Assembly: GCA_003049485.1 (NCBI GenBank)
Contig: PYST01000199.1
Span: forward strand, 1 to 64,000
Length of the DNA stretch: 64,000 bases
DNA from: Ophioceras dolichostomum
Taxonomy: Eukaryota > Ascomycota > Sordariomycetes > Magnaporthales > Ophioceraceae
Reading direction: 5' to 3'
Shown here: piece by piece, positions 21,208 through 32,223 of the stretch
How positions within the stretch are numbered: position 1 is the stretch's first letter
Layout: each line of letters begins with the position of its first letter
Notes under the pieces: model-generated
Told to the model about the DNA's origin: nothing
Database searches by the model: none
What the model saw: only the letters and a program-made list of their open reading frames with translations
Made by a program: the position numbers and the translations under genes

Positions 21208-21762
21208 TCAGAAGGTCGGATCTTGCTCAGATGGTGATCTGTCCTCACTTTGCCGGTCCGAGGTGTGACAAGCATCACCGCCAATAGCACTCTTTCCCTC
21301 CTCCTCCTCCTCTCGTTCTTCTTCATCCTCACTTCGCACGCTCTCCGTTTCCGCCTCCACGTCTGTCTCCCGAGACACCGTACCAGCAGACCCTTCGCTG
21401 GACTGAGACCCCGAACTGTCCGTGGCCTCAGCCCACTGGCCCGTCCGAAACTACCCAAACCGATAGAACGGTGGGCCGCCGCGTTTGGATTCTACAAAGT
21501 AGACCTTGCCCAATTTACCAAGCCTCTCGTTCGGGTACAGAGATGGGAACAGCTGCGTCCCATTGCTGAAGCGACGGCTCGTCCGCGTCTGTGCGAGGAC
21601 CTGCGGCCGGGTGAGCTTTTTGGCCTTCTTCTCTTCGGATTATGCTGGCTCGCCTCCCTCGACATGAAGCTACTGGCATTCTTGCTCAAGCCTTTTGACG
21701 TATTTGTTCTTCCATCAGCCCCCTGCACCGCCCCTTTCCCTCTCGCGCCGAACGAATAGCTA
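21208..21762 (-). pseudogene. Unrecognised gene relic with several C-to-T stops
   Basis: A single minus-strand frame reads as plausible protein: a charged region, then a Lys/Arg-rich stretch, KVYFVESKRGGPPFYRF, and a Ser/Glu-rich acidic tail to a TGA at 21210-21208. It is interrupted by in-frame TAG 21762-21760, TGA 21717-21715, TAG 21672-21670, TAA 21642-21640 and TAG 21453-21451. Each becomes Gln or Arg by a single T-to-C reversal, the pattern RIP produces. The 5' end is not defined. No family is recognised, and the opposite strand also has a long open frame that I judge to be a shadow. Confidence 0.5.
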
Positions 21763-22239
21763 GGCGTCAAACGGCGGACCTGATTGTTGCGAGCTGGCCC
21801 TGCCGAGCCGACTGTTGAAGCAAGCGACTTTCTCAGGCGGGGGTTTGCGCCGGTCGCTGGGGTGAGTGGCGAGGGCGCCCTAGGATCGGCCGCCCATCGA
21901 GGTGCAGTACGGAAACTCATGGCTGCCGGCCAGCTCAATGGCGTCCAGCAGGTTCGAAAATCGCTGTACTTCTAACTGGCCATGAGTCATGTAGTATTTA
22001 AGAGGCATGGGAACGCTCCCATGCAGAATGTTCCAAACGGCCTGCGTCTTAAATACCCACAAGATCCAGCACGTCGCACAAAGGGACGAGAAAACAATAG
22101 CCTCACATCAAGGAGAGGGTAGTGGAAGACAAAGGCTGCATCTCTTTCATGCTCCGCATCTGACAAAGGATCCACGATAGGGAGGGACAAACAGCTTGTT
22201 ATGTACAAAGGATTGCCTTCGCACCAGATTATTGGCATT
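21763..22239. other. Intergenic
   Basis: The 3' flank of the permease gene and 5' flank of the relic at 21208-21762. Minus-strand short frames may include more of the relic's 5' part, but nothing can be supported. Confidence 0.45.
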
Positions 22240-24174
22240 CTAGTCCCATATCCAGCTAACGGTGCGGATCCACCCTTTCTGCTTCCCTTCATGCATCTCG
22301 GGGTGTTCATCGGCCTGTTCTAAAGCGTCCCTTACGGGGATACTATCCAAAGAGGCGACCTTGGTCTTCTTGACGAGTTTCCAGATGGAGTATGCGCAGA
22401 TGACGAGGGGAATATCCCTATATCACCGTGTCAGCGAAGTTGCAACACGGAGCAAATAGAGAGACGACTTACAGATACGAAGATACAAAGGAGCTTGGGT
22501 CCCAGTTCCTCTCGGTGAAGACGGCGAAGCCTCCGGTGAGCAGGATCACAATGCACATAAAGAGTGCCGCAGGAGAGCTGTAGACTGTGACGATTATCAG
22601 ATAACCGACTCAATTAGTTTCAGGGCATAATCTTTTGGATGGAGAGAGAGGGGCGGACGAAAACCACGGGACTCACCTGTCCACCAGTTATGCCACGGGA
22701 GCCTGCTCGTGGCAATCTCCTGCCGCCTCATCGCTTGCATCAACCGAATGTGGTTCAGTAGGATAGAGGACCACGAAACAAGGACGCCCGCAGAAGCGAG
22801 CGAAACCAGCCACCAGAACACTGTAAGTGCGCTATTCGACAGGCTCATGAAGCTGAGGAACATGAACGCCGTGAACAGCAGCACACAGACATAAGGCGTG
22901 CCCCACGGCGTCGTGCGCAGGAACACCTTGGGGGCCTGCCCCTTGAGCGCCAGGCCGAACAGCACCCTCGTGCCCGAGAGCAGGCTCTGGTTCGACGCGG
23001 ACCAGGCAGAGGTGATAACCACAGCATTCACCACGCTCGGGATCGCAGGAATACCCGCAGCCGCAGCCGCGATGACGAAGGGGCTCTGGGCGGCGGTACC
23101 GGACTCGTCCGAGAGCCGGTCGTCATCGCTGCGCACCAGCATGCCGACCACCAGGACGGCGAGTAGGTAGAACAGCACGACTCTGATGAACACCCGCTTG
23201 CACGCTCTGGGTATCGCCCTGCGTGGGTTGCGCGTCTCGGCCGCCGCCATGGCGAGCGACTCGACACCCGCGAACGAGAACACTGCGCCCGTCATGACGG
23301 ACCAGTACCCCAAGAACTTTCCCCAGTTTCCGCTGGCGATGTGTTCGACGAAGGGTCCCGGGTCCCGCCAGCGTGCGAACCCTATCCTCGGCGTGCCCGG
23401 GACGCCGCCGAGGTCAATGACCAACCCCAAAATGATGAGGAACACCACGAGGGCGACCTTGAGTAGCGCAAACACGAACTCGACCTCTCCAAACACCCTT
23501 ACGAGGGCTAGGCCCACGACGGTCGTCACCACAATAAACACGCAAATGAACACGGCGGGGCTCACGACATCCGCGGGCTACCAGAACTGGAACAGCACAC
23601 AAATAGCCGTGATCTCGACGGGGATGCTCAGCACATTGCCATACACAATGTTCCACCCCACGGCGAAGCCCCATGCGGGATCGACCAAAAACTCAGAATG
23701 CCGTACGAAGCTGCCGGTTACGGGTAGCAGCGCCGACACCTCGCCCAGCGCGAACTGCACGGCGCAAACCACCAGCCCCACGGTCGCGTAGCCCAGCAGC
23801 GCGCCCAGCGGACCGCCCGTCGCGATGGCGCCGCCGAGGCCGAGGAACAGACCCGTGCCGATCGCGCCGGCGATGGCAAGCATCGAGAGGTGGCGCTGCG
23901 CTAGGCCGCGGTGGAGGGAGGTGTCTTCGAGGGTGGTGAGGAGGTCGCCTTCGTGGTCGTCCGTGATGACGATGTGGCGGTCGCGAGGCGCTGGTGACAC
24001 AGAGGATGCGGACGATGAGGACGAGGACGATGAGGTCCGACGAGAGCCATCTGTTGCTGTTTCGACGCCGGCGGTGGCGATCGAGGTGATGACCGCCGCG
24101 GCCGCGGCCGCGGCGCCGGACTTGGCGATGGCCGGGGACGGTGATGCGAAGTCCGGGTCATCGGCGGAGCTCAT
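22240..24174 (-). pseudogene. Amino-acid permease (APC superfamily, fungal YAT type), with in-frame TAG
   Basis: Three exons: 24174-22677, 22584-22473 and 22417-22240. Their introns are 92 nt (GTGAGT...CACAG) and 55 nt (GTAAGT...TATAG), and all phases agree, for 595 codons. The N-terminal cytosolic tail is Ser-rich. The core begins RGLAQRHLSMLAIAGAIGTGLFLGLGGAI, in which IGTGLFLG is the substrate-binding TM1 break. It continues with NPRRAIPRACKRVFIRVVLFY and SLLSGTRVLFGLALKGQAPKVF, both standard family blocks. Ten to twelve membrane helices are visible. It should import amino acids across the plasma membrane. One in-frame TAG at 23580-23578 follows FQFW in TM5; TGG to TAG, a C-to-T change at CpA on the other strand, is the simplest origin. 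Everything else is intact, so it is either a very recent pseudogene or a base error. The frame reopens with no shift. Confidence 0.9.
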
Positions 24175-25883
24175 TTTTGATGATGCCTGCCCAGGTGGTG
24201 AGGGGAAAGAGGGGTCGATGAACCCTCAAGTTCTGAAGGGAACGAGCGACTGATGAACAACCCCCTGAAGACCACCGATCAGAATTTTGTCGATCGGCTG
24301 GTCGGTCGGTCGACCCTCTACCTTATCAGAGAAACAAAGAGGGAAATCTTTGCTCATCGCAATGGTGATCCGCAATTGTGCCATCGCGGAGATGGGACAT
24401 GCACGCATTTGGTTCGAACTCCACCCAAGCTTGCGGCGTGCGACGTTACTTTCCGTCTGCACTGCACGCGTTGTAATGATGAGATTGAGAAGGAGATATG
24501 GTTGTAGCTGAGATAAGCTTGCACTTAAGGGCAGAAGATTATTACCCTTGAACCCCTGAGCATGCATACATTGTACATTGTACGAACACCACTGAGACTT
24601 TAACCAACCCTATGCTCCCAATGTGCATAGCGTTACCAACTCTGATTGAATAGAATGAGTACCAGGTAGTTCATCAGCTCAACGGCGAAGATTTTTTTCT
24701 AATGATACGCTTTTTAGAACCAGTAACTCGCTGCTACCTCGGATCTCTCCCAAGTCCGCGAGTATATTCAAATACTGTTACGCGGAGAGTTATATAAAAA
24801 GTATGTAAATCGCATTGAGTAAACTCGCTTAAAGCAGGGGTGTTGGAAGGCCCAGGTAGAAAGCGATTGCACGCGTGCGGTATGAGAGGGGGTTGCCAAA
24901 GCAGGTTCAATTGTTCATATGTTCTAGGCTAGGTTCTATGGAAGAGGAAGAGGGAGGGTCCCTCTCCTTAAGTCTAGAGAGAGGCGGAAGGTCAATGACG
25001 TTGACTGAGGCAATCGTTGACGTAGTCGTTGATGTTGTGACTTGGAAAGAGCCTCTCGGTCACCTAAGGCTCTGCATTCACCAACTCTGACAATTGGTGC
25101 TCAGCAGTCAACACAATCCACATATATACTCACCCACCGAGATACATTTCCCGCCCCCAAATCTCATGCTGTCACCTTACCACACAGGCGTCGCTTGCTA
25201 CTCGAGGCGAAGAAAGCCGAAACGTTGCTTGTTAGTAACGGAGTCGTCGCCTCGAATGAGGCGAGCAACTGAAACTCCTAAAAGGTATGCGTCACTTCTA
25301 AAATTCCAAGCAGCCGCTTCGTAATCCGCCGGAAGTGTGCAGGAGACTCTCCTGGTTCGACTTTGAGTTTATTTTTATAGCTCATTTCTGTTATGGTCGG
25401 CTCGGCCCAGGCCGCGTCTCCGCCGACCTCGCCGACCTCAAATCGCCGGCCAGTCCCGCTTCATCCGGACACCCGGACCGGCCGGACCTGAGGTTAGCCT
25501 CTGCGGCGGCCGGTGTGTGCATATAAAGTTCATTCTATATTCTTAGACTTTCATCTTCATGACAGCCTACTTTACAACCCGAGAACACAAACCGGAATAT
25601 CTTTTCGGAAGCCACGATCACCACGGGCAGACGAATACTTCAACAGTGCAAGTGAGTACCTAAGTAATTCGGTACCTATGGGTATACTCCCTTTCCTTTC
25701 ATAACAAGACAGCTCCCTACCAACCCTTATGTACTCCAACCCCCCTTCCCAAAGTCATCCTCGTCACATACCTCCCCCGTTTATCACCACTCTCCCAAGC
25801 TTATATCGCCCCCAAGTCACCGAACCGACAAATCCTCTCCCCAGAGATGCCTAGGTAGGTACCTGGATAGGTAAATCACCTCA
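24175..25883. other. Intergenic, no convincing gene
   Basis: Between two minus-strand genes. AT-rich around 24690-24830. CCTAGGTAGGTACC-type repeats lie at 25848-25875, immediately after the stop of the small secreted protein gene. Short frames only. Confidence 0.5.
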
Positions 25884-26323
25884 CTACGCGTTGCCACACT
25901 GATCACCGCCACACCCGTTCCGCGCCCACACGCCAGAGCTGAACCCGACGCACTTGAGCGGCGCCGTCTCCCGCCGCCTGCCGCACGACGAGTCCCCGCA
26001 GATGACCCACGGCCCGCACGTCCGCGAGCACGTCGTCTGGTCGCCGCTCACCCAGAGGGCGGAGCGGGCGCCGGCTGGTCCACTGGTTATAGAAAATTAG
26101 TAAAGAAGAGAGGTAGGTAGGTAGGTACCAGGAGCAAAGCAGGAAAGTCGTGGGATGAAGCGGGGGAAACGGTTTCGAGTGAGACGAACCCGGTTATTTG
26201 GTTCGCGCCGGGGAAGCGAGAGTCCATGTAGTTCTGGCAGTTGCTGTCCGAGTAGAAGTTGACCTGTCCAGCTGAGACAGCTGCAGCCAGGGCGAGAGTG
26301 ATGGCGGTTGTGTAAAAGTGCAT
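25884..26323 (-). CDS. Small secreted cysteine-rich protein
   Basis: Two exons, 26323-26190 and 26082-25884, with a 107-nt intron (GTTCGT...AACCAG, phase 2). The intron is itself filled with ACCTACC repeats. The product has 110 aa. Residues 1-18 are a signal peptide (MHFYTTAITLALAAAVSA). The mature protein has about 92 residues with eight Cys: one near the N-terminus (NFYSDSNCQNYMDSRFPGAN) and seven in exon 2, in TTCSRTCGPW, ICGDSSCGRR, LKCVGF and NGCGGDQC contexts, suggesting four disulfides. I recognise no named family. Small, Cys-rich and secreted makes it an effector-like or antimicrobial-like candidate by class only. The spliced frame is well supported because the Cys pattern appears only after intron removal. 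Confidence 0.8.
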
Positions 26324-26555
26324 ATTGACGAGCGAGGTGAAAGGGGTTTCTCGGTTGTGGAAGGCTTGATGGATTGTTCGGAGCGGGTTAAGCTCGAGGG
26401 GTTCTTTAAATCTTGGAGTGCGGTTTTTGTAGCTGTTTGACGTGCAGTGGTGGATGTCCTGGCAGATGGGCCCTACCTGCGAGGCAGGATGCCGCGATAT
26501 TTATATCTGTCTCTCATATTGGAGATATAGAGACTGTGGATGCCCGTAGTCATGA

Positions 26556-26736
26556 TGTTGAACCACTGGGTGCACCTTTCTGCACCCATGAGGAACTAGT
26601 TGCCTCAGTCATCAAGGCATCCACCTCCAACAGACTTCAGGTCACGTGGACCCTCAGGAGTCGCCTACAAAAGCACTCCCTCCGGCCCACGCGTAGACTA
26701 GCTTTTTCTCTTCCTCGTACATCATCAGAATCAACA
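26556..26736 (+). mobile_element. LTR-like dispersed repeat, copy 1
   Basis: A 181-bp sequence starting TGTTGAACCAC and ending GAATCAACA. A diverged copy of exactly the same length lies at 63138-63318. TACAAAAG could be its promoter box. The shared sequence continues about 22 bp past the CA end (TTGGTTTACCAC...), which could be a tRNA primer-binding site. No internal retroelement coding follows and no target-site duplication was seen. Confidence 0.65.
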
Positions 26737-27991
26737 GATTGGTTTACCACACGCGTGTCTTTTCCAATTGGAACCCTGGCCTTCCAACACATGAGCTTGC
26801 TGACGATCTGCGATCTCTTCTCAGACGACGGTTGAAGATTTGGTACGAGCGAGGCAGTCACAGAGCCTTGCGGTAACAACAGGATCGTGATCCTGGGGCT
26901 GAAGGTGGCGATCTACCGCATGAGGTTGTCACAGAGGCTGGGCAGCATGCTCGGCACAATAATAGGTGGGAGACCATCTCCCTCTACGGGAAAGCACAGT
27001 GATTGGCATAATCTGACGTTGGAGCCTCGCAAAATGAATACGGCTCGACGTCTAAAAATCCCGATGCGCATATGCCATTCCAGCTGGCCGTGGCTGATTT
27101 CGGCGCGAGCGAAGGCCGCAGTGCTTACAGATGTATCTCCATACCCTCTGCTTTGTACATGCAGTCCTTGAATACCACAACCAAGGCCGTGGATGCCCGC
27201 TTTGCTGCACCGGGCTGTGTGCATCGGTATCCGGGGAAGTCGACTTTCTCCCCTAGCTGGGGCAAACCACGAGGAGGAACGGCTGAATTCCCACATCAGA
27301 GACACCTGCACCAACAAGCGAATCTACTTCAAGTTGATATCTTGGGACCTGGCCTAGTAGCTGGAACAGTGGGAGATTCGTGCTGACTTGAGCACCTGGG
27401 AAGACAACCTGAATTCACGCTCAGCCAGGCGCTGGAGATCATCCTTTTTCTCAGGTCGCTTTTCTATGTCGTAAACAATCAACGGCTGACCCTTCTGTAC
27501 AGTTTTGCATGCAGCCCGATCACGTAAGGTAAAGTCCGAGGAATATCGGACTGGGCTTGGGAGGGGCTACGAGGTTGAGGCCGGGATAGGTTCGGCGGGA
27601 ATATGCGTTTAAAATCAGGGCACCGGACGAATACACTGTGCGCCGTATCTGCACCATTGATTTTACGCCAATGGCCTACCGTATTGCCTCGGACCCGATG
27701 GTTTTTAAGAAATAGGAGTTGCGGGCTCGCTGTGGACAGAAACGGACACAGTCGCCCGTAAGATTCGCTCGATACTTTACGAGTGATGATGATGAACAAT
27801 AGTGAAAGCCAGCGAGAAAGAAAGGGACAAGGAATGCCACGTTTTGATCAACACAAGCTAAATAAAGTAAATTATTAGACCTCGCTTCCTATTAACACCG
27901 TCGCATCCTTGAACCCTCAGAGCAGACCTAAGACAAAGTCGCGTCCCTCTTAGACCGACCGCCACTGCGCCCGTCGCTTTCTCTCCTACGC
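26737..27991. other. Intergenic, no convincing gene
   Basis: The sequence between the LTR copy and the AIM24-family gene has only short frames on both strands. The region is GC-moderate with no repeats seen. Confidence 0.5.
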
Positions 27992-28957
27992 TTACTGCCT
28001 CGGGACAACGGACCGGATGTAGGTCTCGAACTCGTCCTGGTTGCGAGTCTGCAGATAGACGGTGCCCGGGCCGGTGAAGCGGCAGACCAGGCCCTCGCCC
28101 GTCTTCAAACCGGTCATGCTGCTGCCGCCAGCCTTCTCGATCGTGTAGCCGCAGCTCCAGGCGACCAGGTGGCCGTTGTCGACGATGTGTTGCTCGCCGG
28201 GTTGCAGCTGTTGAACAGGTAGTTCGTTAGCCAAACAAAAGCAAGTAAGGGAAGACACCGGGGCAAGGGATGGGGGGGGGGGAGGAAGTAAACATACATC
28301 AAGCCGGTCAACAGCGCCAAACGAAGTCAGCCACATCAGCCCCTGGCCGGTGACGCGGTAGATGAACAGGTCCTCCCCTGAGAACATCGCCTTGGTGAAG
28401 CCCTGCGACTTGGTGTCTTTCACGACCTCGGACGTGCGCGCGAGATACGCGTCCTTGCCGACGTTCCACTCCTGCCGGCCGTCGAGGTGCAGCGTGATGA
28501 TATCCCCGAAAAGCGTGGGCGCGAGCGCCACCTTGCCGTAGCCCGCGAAGGTCGACTCGTTCATCTCGCCGCCGGTGAACAGCTTCTTCATGCTAAACTT
28601 CATCTTGCCGGACAGGTCGATCGTGCCCGACATGTGGATCATCACTCCTGGCTTCGCCTTGATTGACGCGCCCTGCTGGATGTCGAGGTTGAGCACCGCG
28701 TTGGTGTCGCGGTGCGTGATCGTGTAGGAGCCGCCGGGGAAGGCGCCATGGTCGCTTTGGGCTGGGGTGTGAATAGCGGCGGATTGAGGGGGGAGATGTT
28801 GTTGTTGTGGTTGTTGCTGGAGCTGCTGCTGTTGGGGAGGGGGGGCGTACTGGCCCTGCTGCTGCTGCTGCTGGGGCGCGTACTGCTGCTGAGCGGGGTA
28901 TTGCTGTTGGGGGGAGGCGTATTGCTGCGGGGGATACTGGCCCGGGTGGTAGGACAT
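27992..28957 (-). CDS. AIM24-family protein (TRAP-like fold)
   Basis: Exons 28957-28298 and 28207-27992 are joined by a 90-nt intron (GTATGT...CAACAG, phase 0) that is in frame and so is easily mistaken for coding. The spliced product has 291 aa. Residues 1-66 are Gln/Pro/Tyr-rich and disordered (MSYHPGQYPPQQY). From about residue 72 lies the AIM24/TIGR00266 beta-helix domain: GGSYTITHRDTNAVLNLDIQ, KPGVMIHMSGTIDLSGKMK, GEDLFIYRVTGQGLMWLTSFG, VDNGHLVAWSCGYTIEK and EGLVCRFTGPGTVYLQTRN. The family includes yeast mitochondrial Aim24 and bacterial homologues. No mitochondrial presequence is visible here and the disordered Gln-rich start suggests a cytosolic member. Biochemical function is unknown. 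The intron carries an 11-base C run. Confidence 0.92.
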   Translation of the reverse strand: MSYHPGQYPPQQYASPQQQYPAQQQYAPQQQQQQGQYAPPPQQQQLQQQPQQQHLPPQSAAIHTPAQSDHGAFPGGSYTITHRDTNAVLNLDIQQGASIKAKPGVMIHMSGTIDLSGKMKFSMKKLFTGGEMNESTFAGYGKVALAPTLFGDIITLHLDGRQEWNVGKDAYLARTSEVVKDTKSQGFTKAMFSGEDLFIYRVTGQGLMWLTSFGAVDRLDVCLLPPPPPSLAPVSSLTCFCLANELPVQQLQPGEQHIVDNGHLVAWSCGYTIEKAGGSSMTGLKTGEGLVCRFTGPGTVYLQTRNQDEFETYIRSVVPRQ

Positions 28958-30589
28958 CTTTGCGGCTTTGTGATGGGGGGATGTAATGTTGGCTGGCAGT
29001 AGCGTTTACTTGTTTGCTTTAGGTGAGGCTGTCTTGAGGCTCTATGGAAAAGGGGTCTCGATGGGTGGTATGTTGGCAGGGAAGAAAGTGTGGAAGGAAG
29101 CAGAAGAAGCTGGGTGTCATCAGTAGGCCGGAACCGTCTTAAATACACCTATTGCGTCAATCGTCAAAGGGCTGCCTCCAAACTCCCGATGCTGTCCTCC
29201 CACGCTGATGTGAGACAGATCAGGTGGAGTGAATTGGGGACCATGGTATGTAGCGTGCATGAAAAGCAAGGGTTGGTCTGGGCAGTCGTTCCATTCCACA
29301 GTGTTCATCCAATTGACACCAGCGCCGTTTTCCTTTGATCGTGGGCGGGTATTGAAGGGCAAGCGAGTGTGGTGTGGCGGCCGCATGCCCGCGCCTCTCG
29401 AATTCCATTGGCTGAAAAAACATAGTTCGATTGGCTCCCTCCCTAGAACCACTGGCTCCTGCTAGCTTTTCGCACAGTTGTTGAAGGCCGCAGTCTGGCG
29501 GGCGACTCGCCCAGAGGAATATCATGCTGTGCGCTCCAGGAAAGAGAGATAGGTGTTGAGGGGTCGACCTTCGTGGCGCAGCAATCACCGCCCAAGTGAA
29601 AAATGATGACGGAATCTGGGTCGGCTTCCCGATGTGTTGCGCCGAATGCGGGATGATTACCCATGCGGGGAAGAAGCAGCATAAAGACCGCAGCCGCCAA
29701 GTTGCAAGTGAGCCACAGTGGATCCTGGCCGTCAGACTCGGTATCTGCAGCTTCGAGCTTTCACCGCTCGACCGCTTGCGGGTTTCTGGCAACCCCAGAC
29801 ATGCATTGGCGCCACGCCTGTGAATTCCAAGCTTCAAAGGGACAGGCCCGTGGGACGATCCCTTCGACCAGTATATGCCCCACTTATCGCCGTTGAATGC
29901 ATTCCGGAGGCTCTTCGGTATGGACCCATAGTACATTTATCGGAAGATATCCCGTTCCGACCTGCTTCTCCGGTCCCCGGGACACCTGCTCAAGCTGCCT
30001 TTGTCGGCCTTTTTGCATCTATTTTCGGTGCGGGGACAGTAGTCGCGCGGTTGGTTTTGGAGGGAAAGGCGACGTGCAAACGAGCACTATGGACCGCCAA
30101 ATGATGACTAGCGCTAGCATGTGTGAAAGGAGCTCGATCGCGGACAGGATGTATAAGTGTGAGGCCCTGCAGAAGAACTACCTACCTGAGCCTTCGACTC
30201 GACCAGCATGGCAACGAATGCCAATGTGAGAATAAAGTCGGGCCCGAGTCGAACGGTGTCCTCTGCTGACTACCTACCTTACCTAGGGTCTGCTTGTCCC
30301 CTTGGCACGACCACAGAAGTCTGTCACAAGGCTGGTGGTCTCTCAGACGGGCACATCCGAATAGGTCCACTCGATCGAGTATCTTCGCTACTTTGCTGAT
30401 GAACGACAATGTATCTTCCGCATTAGCACTGAAACCTGACCACACGTGTATGCCGCTGATGCGCCGATGATGCTTGCACTGGAGCAACCGCACGTGAACA
30501 TCAGACGGAAGCAGTGATGTAGAAGAAGGTAGGTCCTGCCTTCCGGTGCTTCCGGGAGGGACAGAACGCATTTAATCACCTGCCCGGGC
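28958..30589. other. Intergenic, divergent promoter region
   Basis: Lies between the minus-strand AIM24 gene and the plus-strand CVNH pair, so it should hold both promoters. The longest frame (29220-29936, minus) has no recognisable domain and overlaps other frames of equal quality, so I do not call it. Confidence 0.5.
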
Positions 30590-31461
30590 ATGTTACTCAC
30601 TCCTCAACTCTTCAAAGCCGAGTTCCCCATTTACGCTTCCTTCTCCCATTTACGCTTTCATCTCCCATCTATCCTCTCTTCCATCACTAACTCCCGCCCT
30701 TCACTGCACCAATCGTCCTCCAATCCTTCAAGTCCGACTCTATTCACAAAACAAACGACACATCGCCATCTTCGCAATATTATAATAGTTAAGCTTCTCC
30801 TCCTCGCTCTCGCCCTCCCGCTCCTCAACCAGGGCGGCCGCAGCGTCCCCGGCGTGGCAGCAGAGTACGTCCAGGACTGCTGGGACTGCCACATGTCCAA
30901 TAGCCACTCCCCGGACGACATGGGCCATCTCCTTAGCTGCGATTGCCTGAAGGCGAGCGAGAACATGTATCAGTGGACCACCATCCATCTCAATGACCGC
31001 CTCGAGGCGCTGAATGGCCAGTTCACTTGGGGCGACGAGTAAGTTTCCTCTATTCTGCCACCAACATCCAGCCTGACAACATCTCACGGGCATGCTTGGG
31101 CTGCTGCCTGCTATCTTGGACCACGAGAGAACGGCGAGCGACCAACAGGAACGAAACCGCGAGGTCTGCGACAATTTCTACTTGACTGCTGGCAGCATCT
31201 ACCACGGCACCTGCCACGACGATGCGGGTGCGGAGACGTACACCGAGATCAACCTGAGTGAGTCACCTGCCTCCTTCTTCTTTCGCCATTCGATCTCCCA
31301 GCATACGGACGAGGGAAGGAGGCCACGACGATGTGGGACTCTATTATCCAAAGGCACTCGCTTGGTGACTAGTAACTGACACGAGACTTGTAATGGAAAT
31401 CAATTTTCTCCCCCTCCTAGACCTGCGCATCAACGTCGTGGACGGTGACCTCAGTTGGTGA
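30590..31461 (+). pseudogene. CVNH (cyanovirin-N homology) secreted protein, copy A, probably disabled
   Basis: The exon structure matches copy B downstream: exon 1 to 31038 (GTAAGT donor), exon 2 at 31149-31257, exon 3 at 31421-31461, with the same intron phases expected. A hydrophobic stretch VKLLLLALALPLL followed by AEYVQDCWDCHMSN looks like signal peptide plus mature start, and INLNLRINVVDGDLSW is a typical CVNH C-terminus. Two defects are visible. There is no ATG next to the signal peptide; the only in-frame ATG is at 30590, giving an unlikely 60-residue leader. Exon 2 is 109 nt against 110 nt in copy B, which breaks the frame unless a non-canonical GAG acceptor at about 31133 is used. 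CVNH domains bind high-mannose glycans in characterised members; sugar-binding residues cannot be verified here. Confidence 0.7.
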
Positions 31462-32223
31462 TTATGGCCGAAAACTGGAAGATAGGCTCGCTATCGTCTG
31501 TCTTCCGAAGACTTGGACCGGTCCCCTACATTCTCTCCTCTACGATGTGCGGGTAACATTTTGCCGGGATCCTCTTTTTCACTCGTTTACTCGCGCGTTG
31601 CAATTTTTCATCTCTTCTTCTGCATTATTTCGACACTGAGGTGGACATCCCTTTCCCTAGATATCTCCTAATGTGGCAGACAAGCGGTAAATCGGGGCCG
31701 CAAATAATAGCGCTTCTTCCTCTGGAATTACAATAGACTCTCCTCTTGCCATCCCCTGATGCTCTCGGTATGATTCCCATGACCAAATAAGCTATGGACT
31801 ACGGGACCTAGGTTTCTTTTTGTTCGCTGGACCTAGCAATTTTCTGATCTCACCTCCCACTTCCCCACTGTCCGCAAAGAAGCACGGGAAACCGCAGCAT
31901 TTGCTCCTACCCAAATACTCCGGAAGCTTGGGAGGAGGGATGTCGTCATTCTCTCCCCATGATAGCTCTGATTATCCCGTTGGAGGAAGCAACGGCAGAT
32001 CGCGCACAAAACAATAGAAACCATGCGAAGGTGCTTGAGAATGCGCCTTCCTCTTCAAAACTCCCTAGATTGTGCGGACGGGAGCAATCATGACTGGACC
32101 TACCTAAGGTATCCTGGCCGCATCGCAAGTCCTCCATCCTAGAACGTCAGGTTTCTCCCATCTGCCGTTCTCTTTTGCTCGCTTTACGCTGCTTGCTTGC
32201 TCCCTTTATTCACACTATCCAAA
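31462..32223. other. Intergenic between CVNH copies
   Basis: 760 bp, moderately AT-rich, with no gene seen. The last 100 bp are pyrimidine-rich and run into the copy B ATG (CTATCCAAAATGCG), as expected for a fungal promoter. Confidence 0.55.

Noticed and set aside
21250..21759. Plus-strand frame of 169 codons
   Set aside because: It is the antisense shadow of the minus-strand relic; its composition is Leu/Arg/Pro-rich without domains, and the minus frame reads far better.
24355..24425. tRNA-like B-box sequence GGTTCGAACTCC
   Set aside because: No A box or cloverleaf stems at the right distance; no tRNA gene can be built around it.
29220..29936. 238-codon minus-strand frame
   Set aside because: No signal, domain or splice logic, and comparable frames exist on the other strand.
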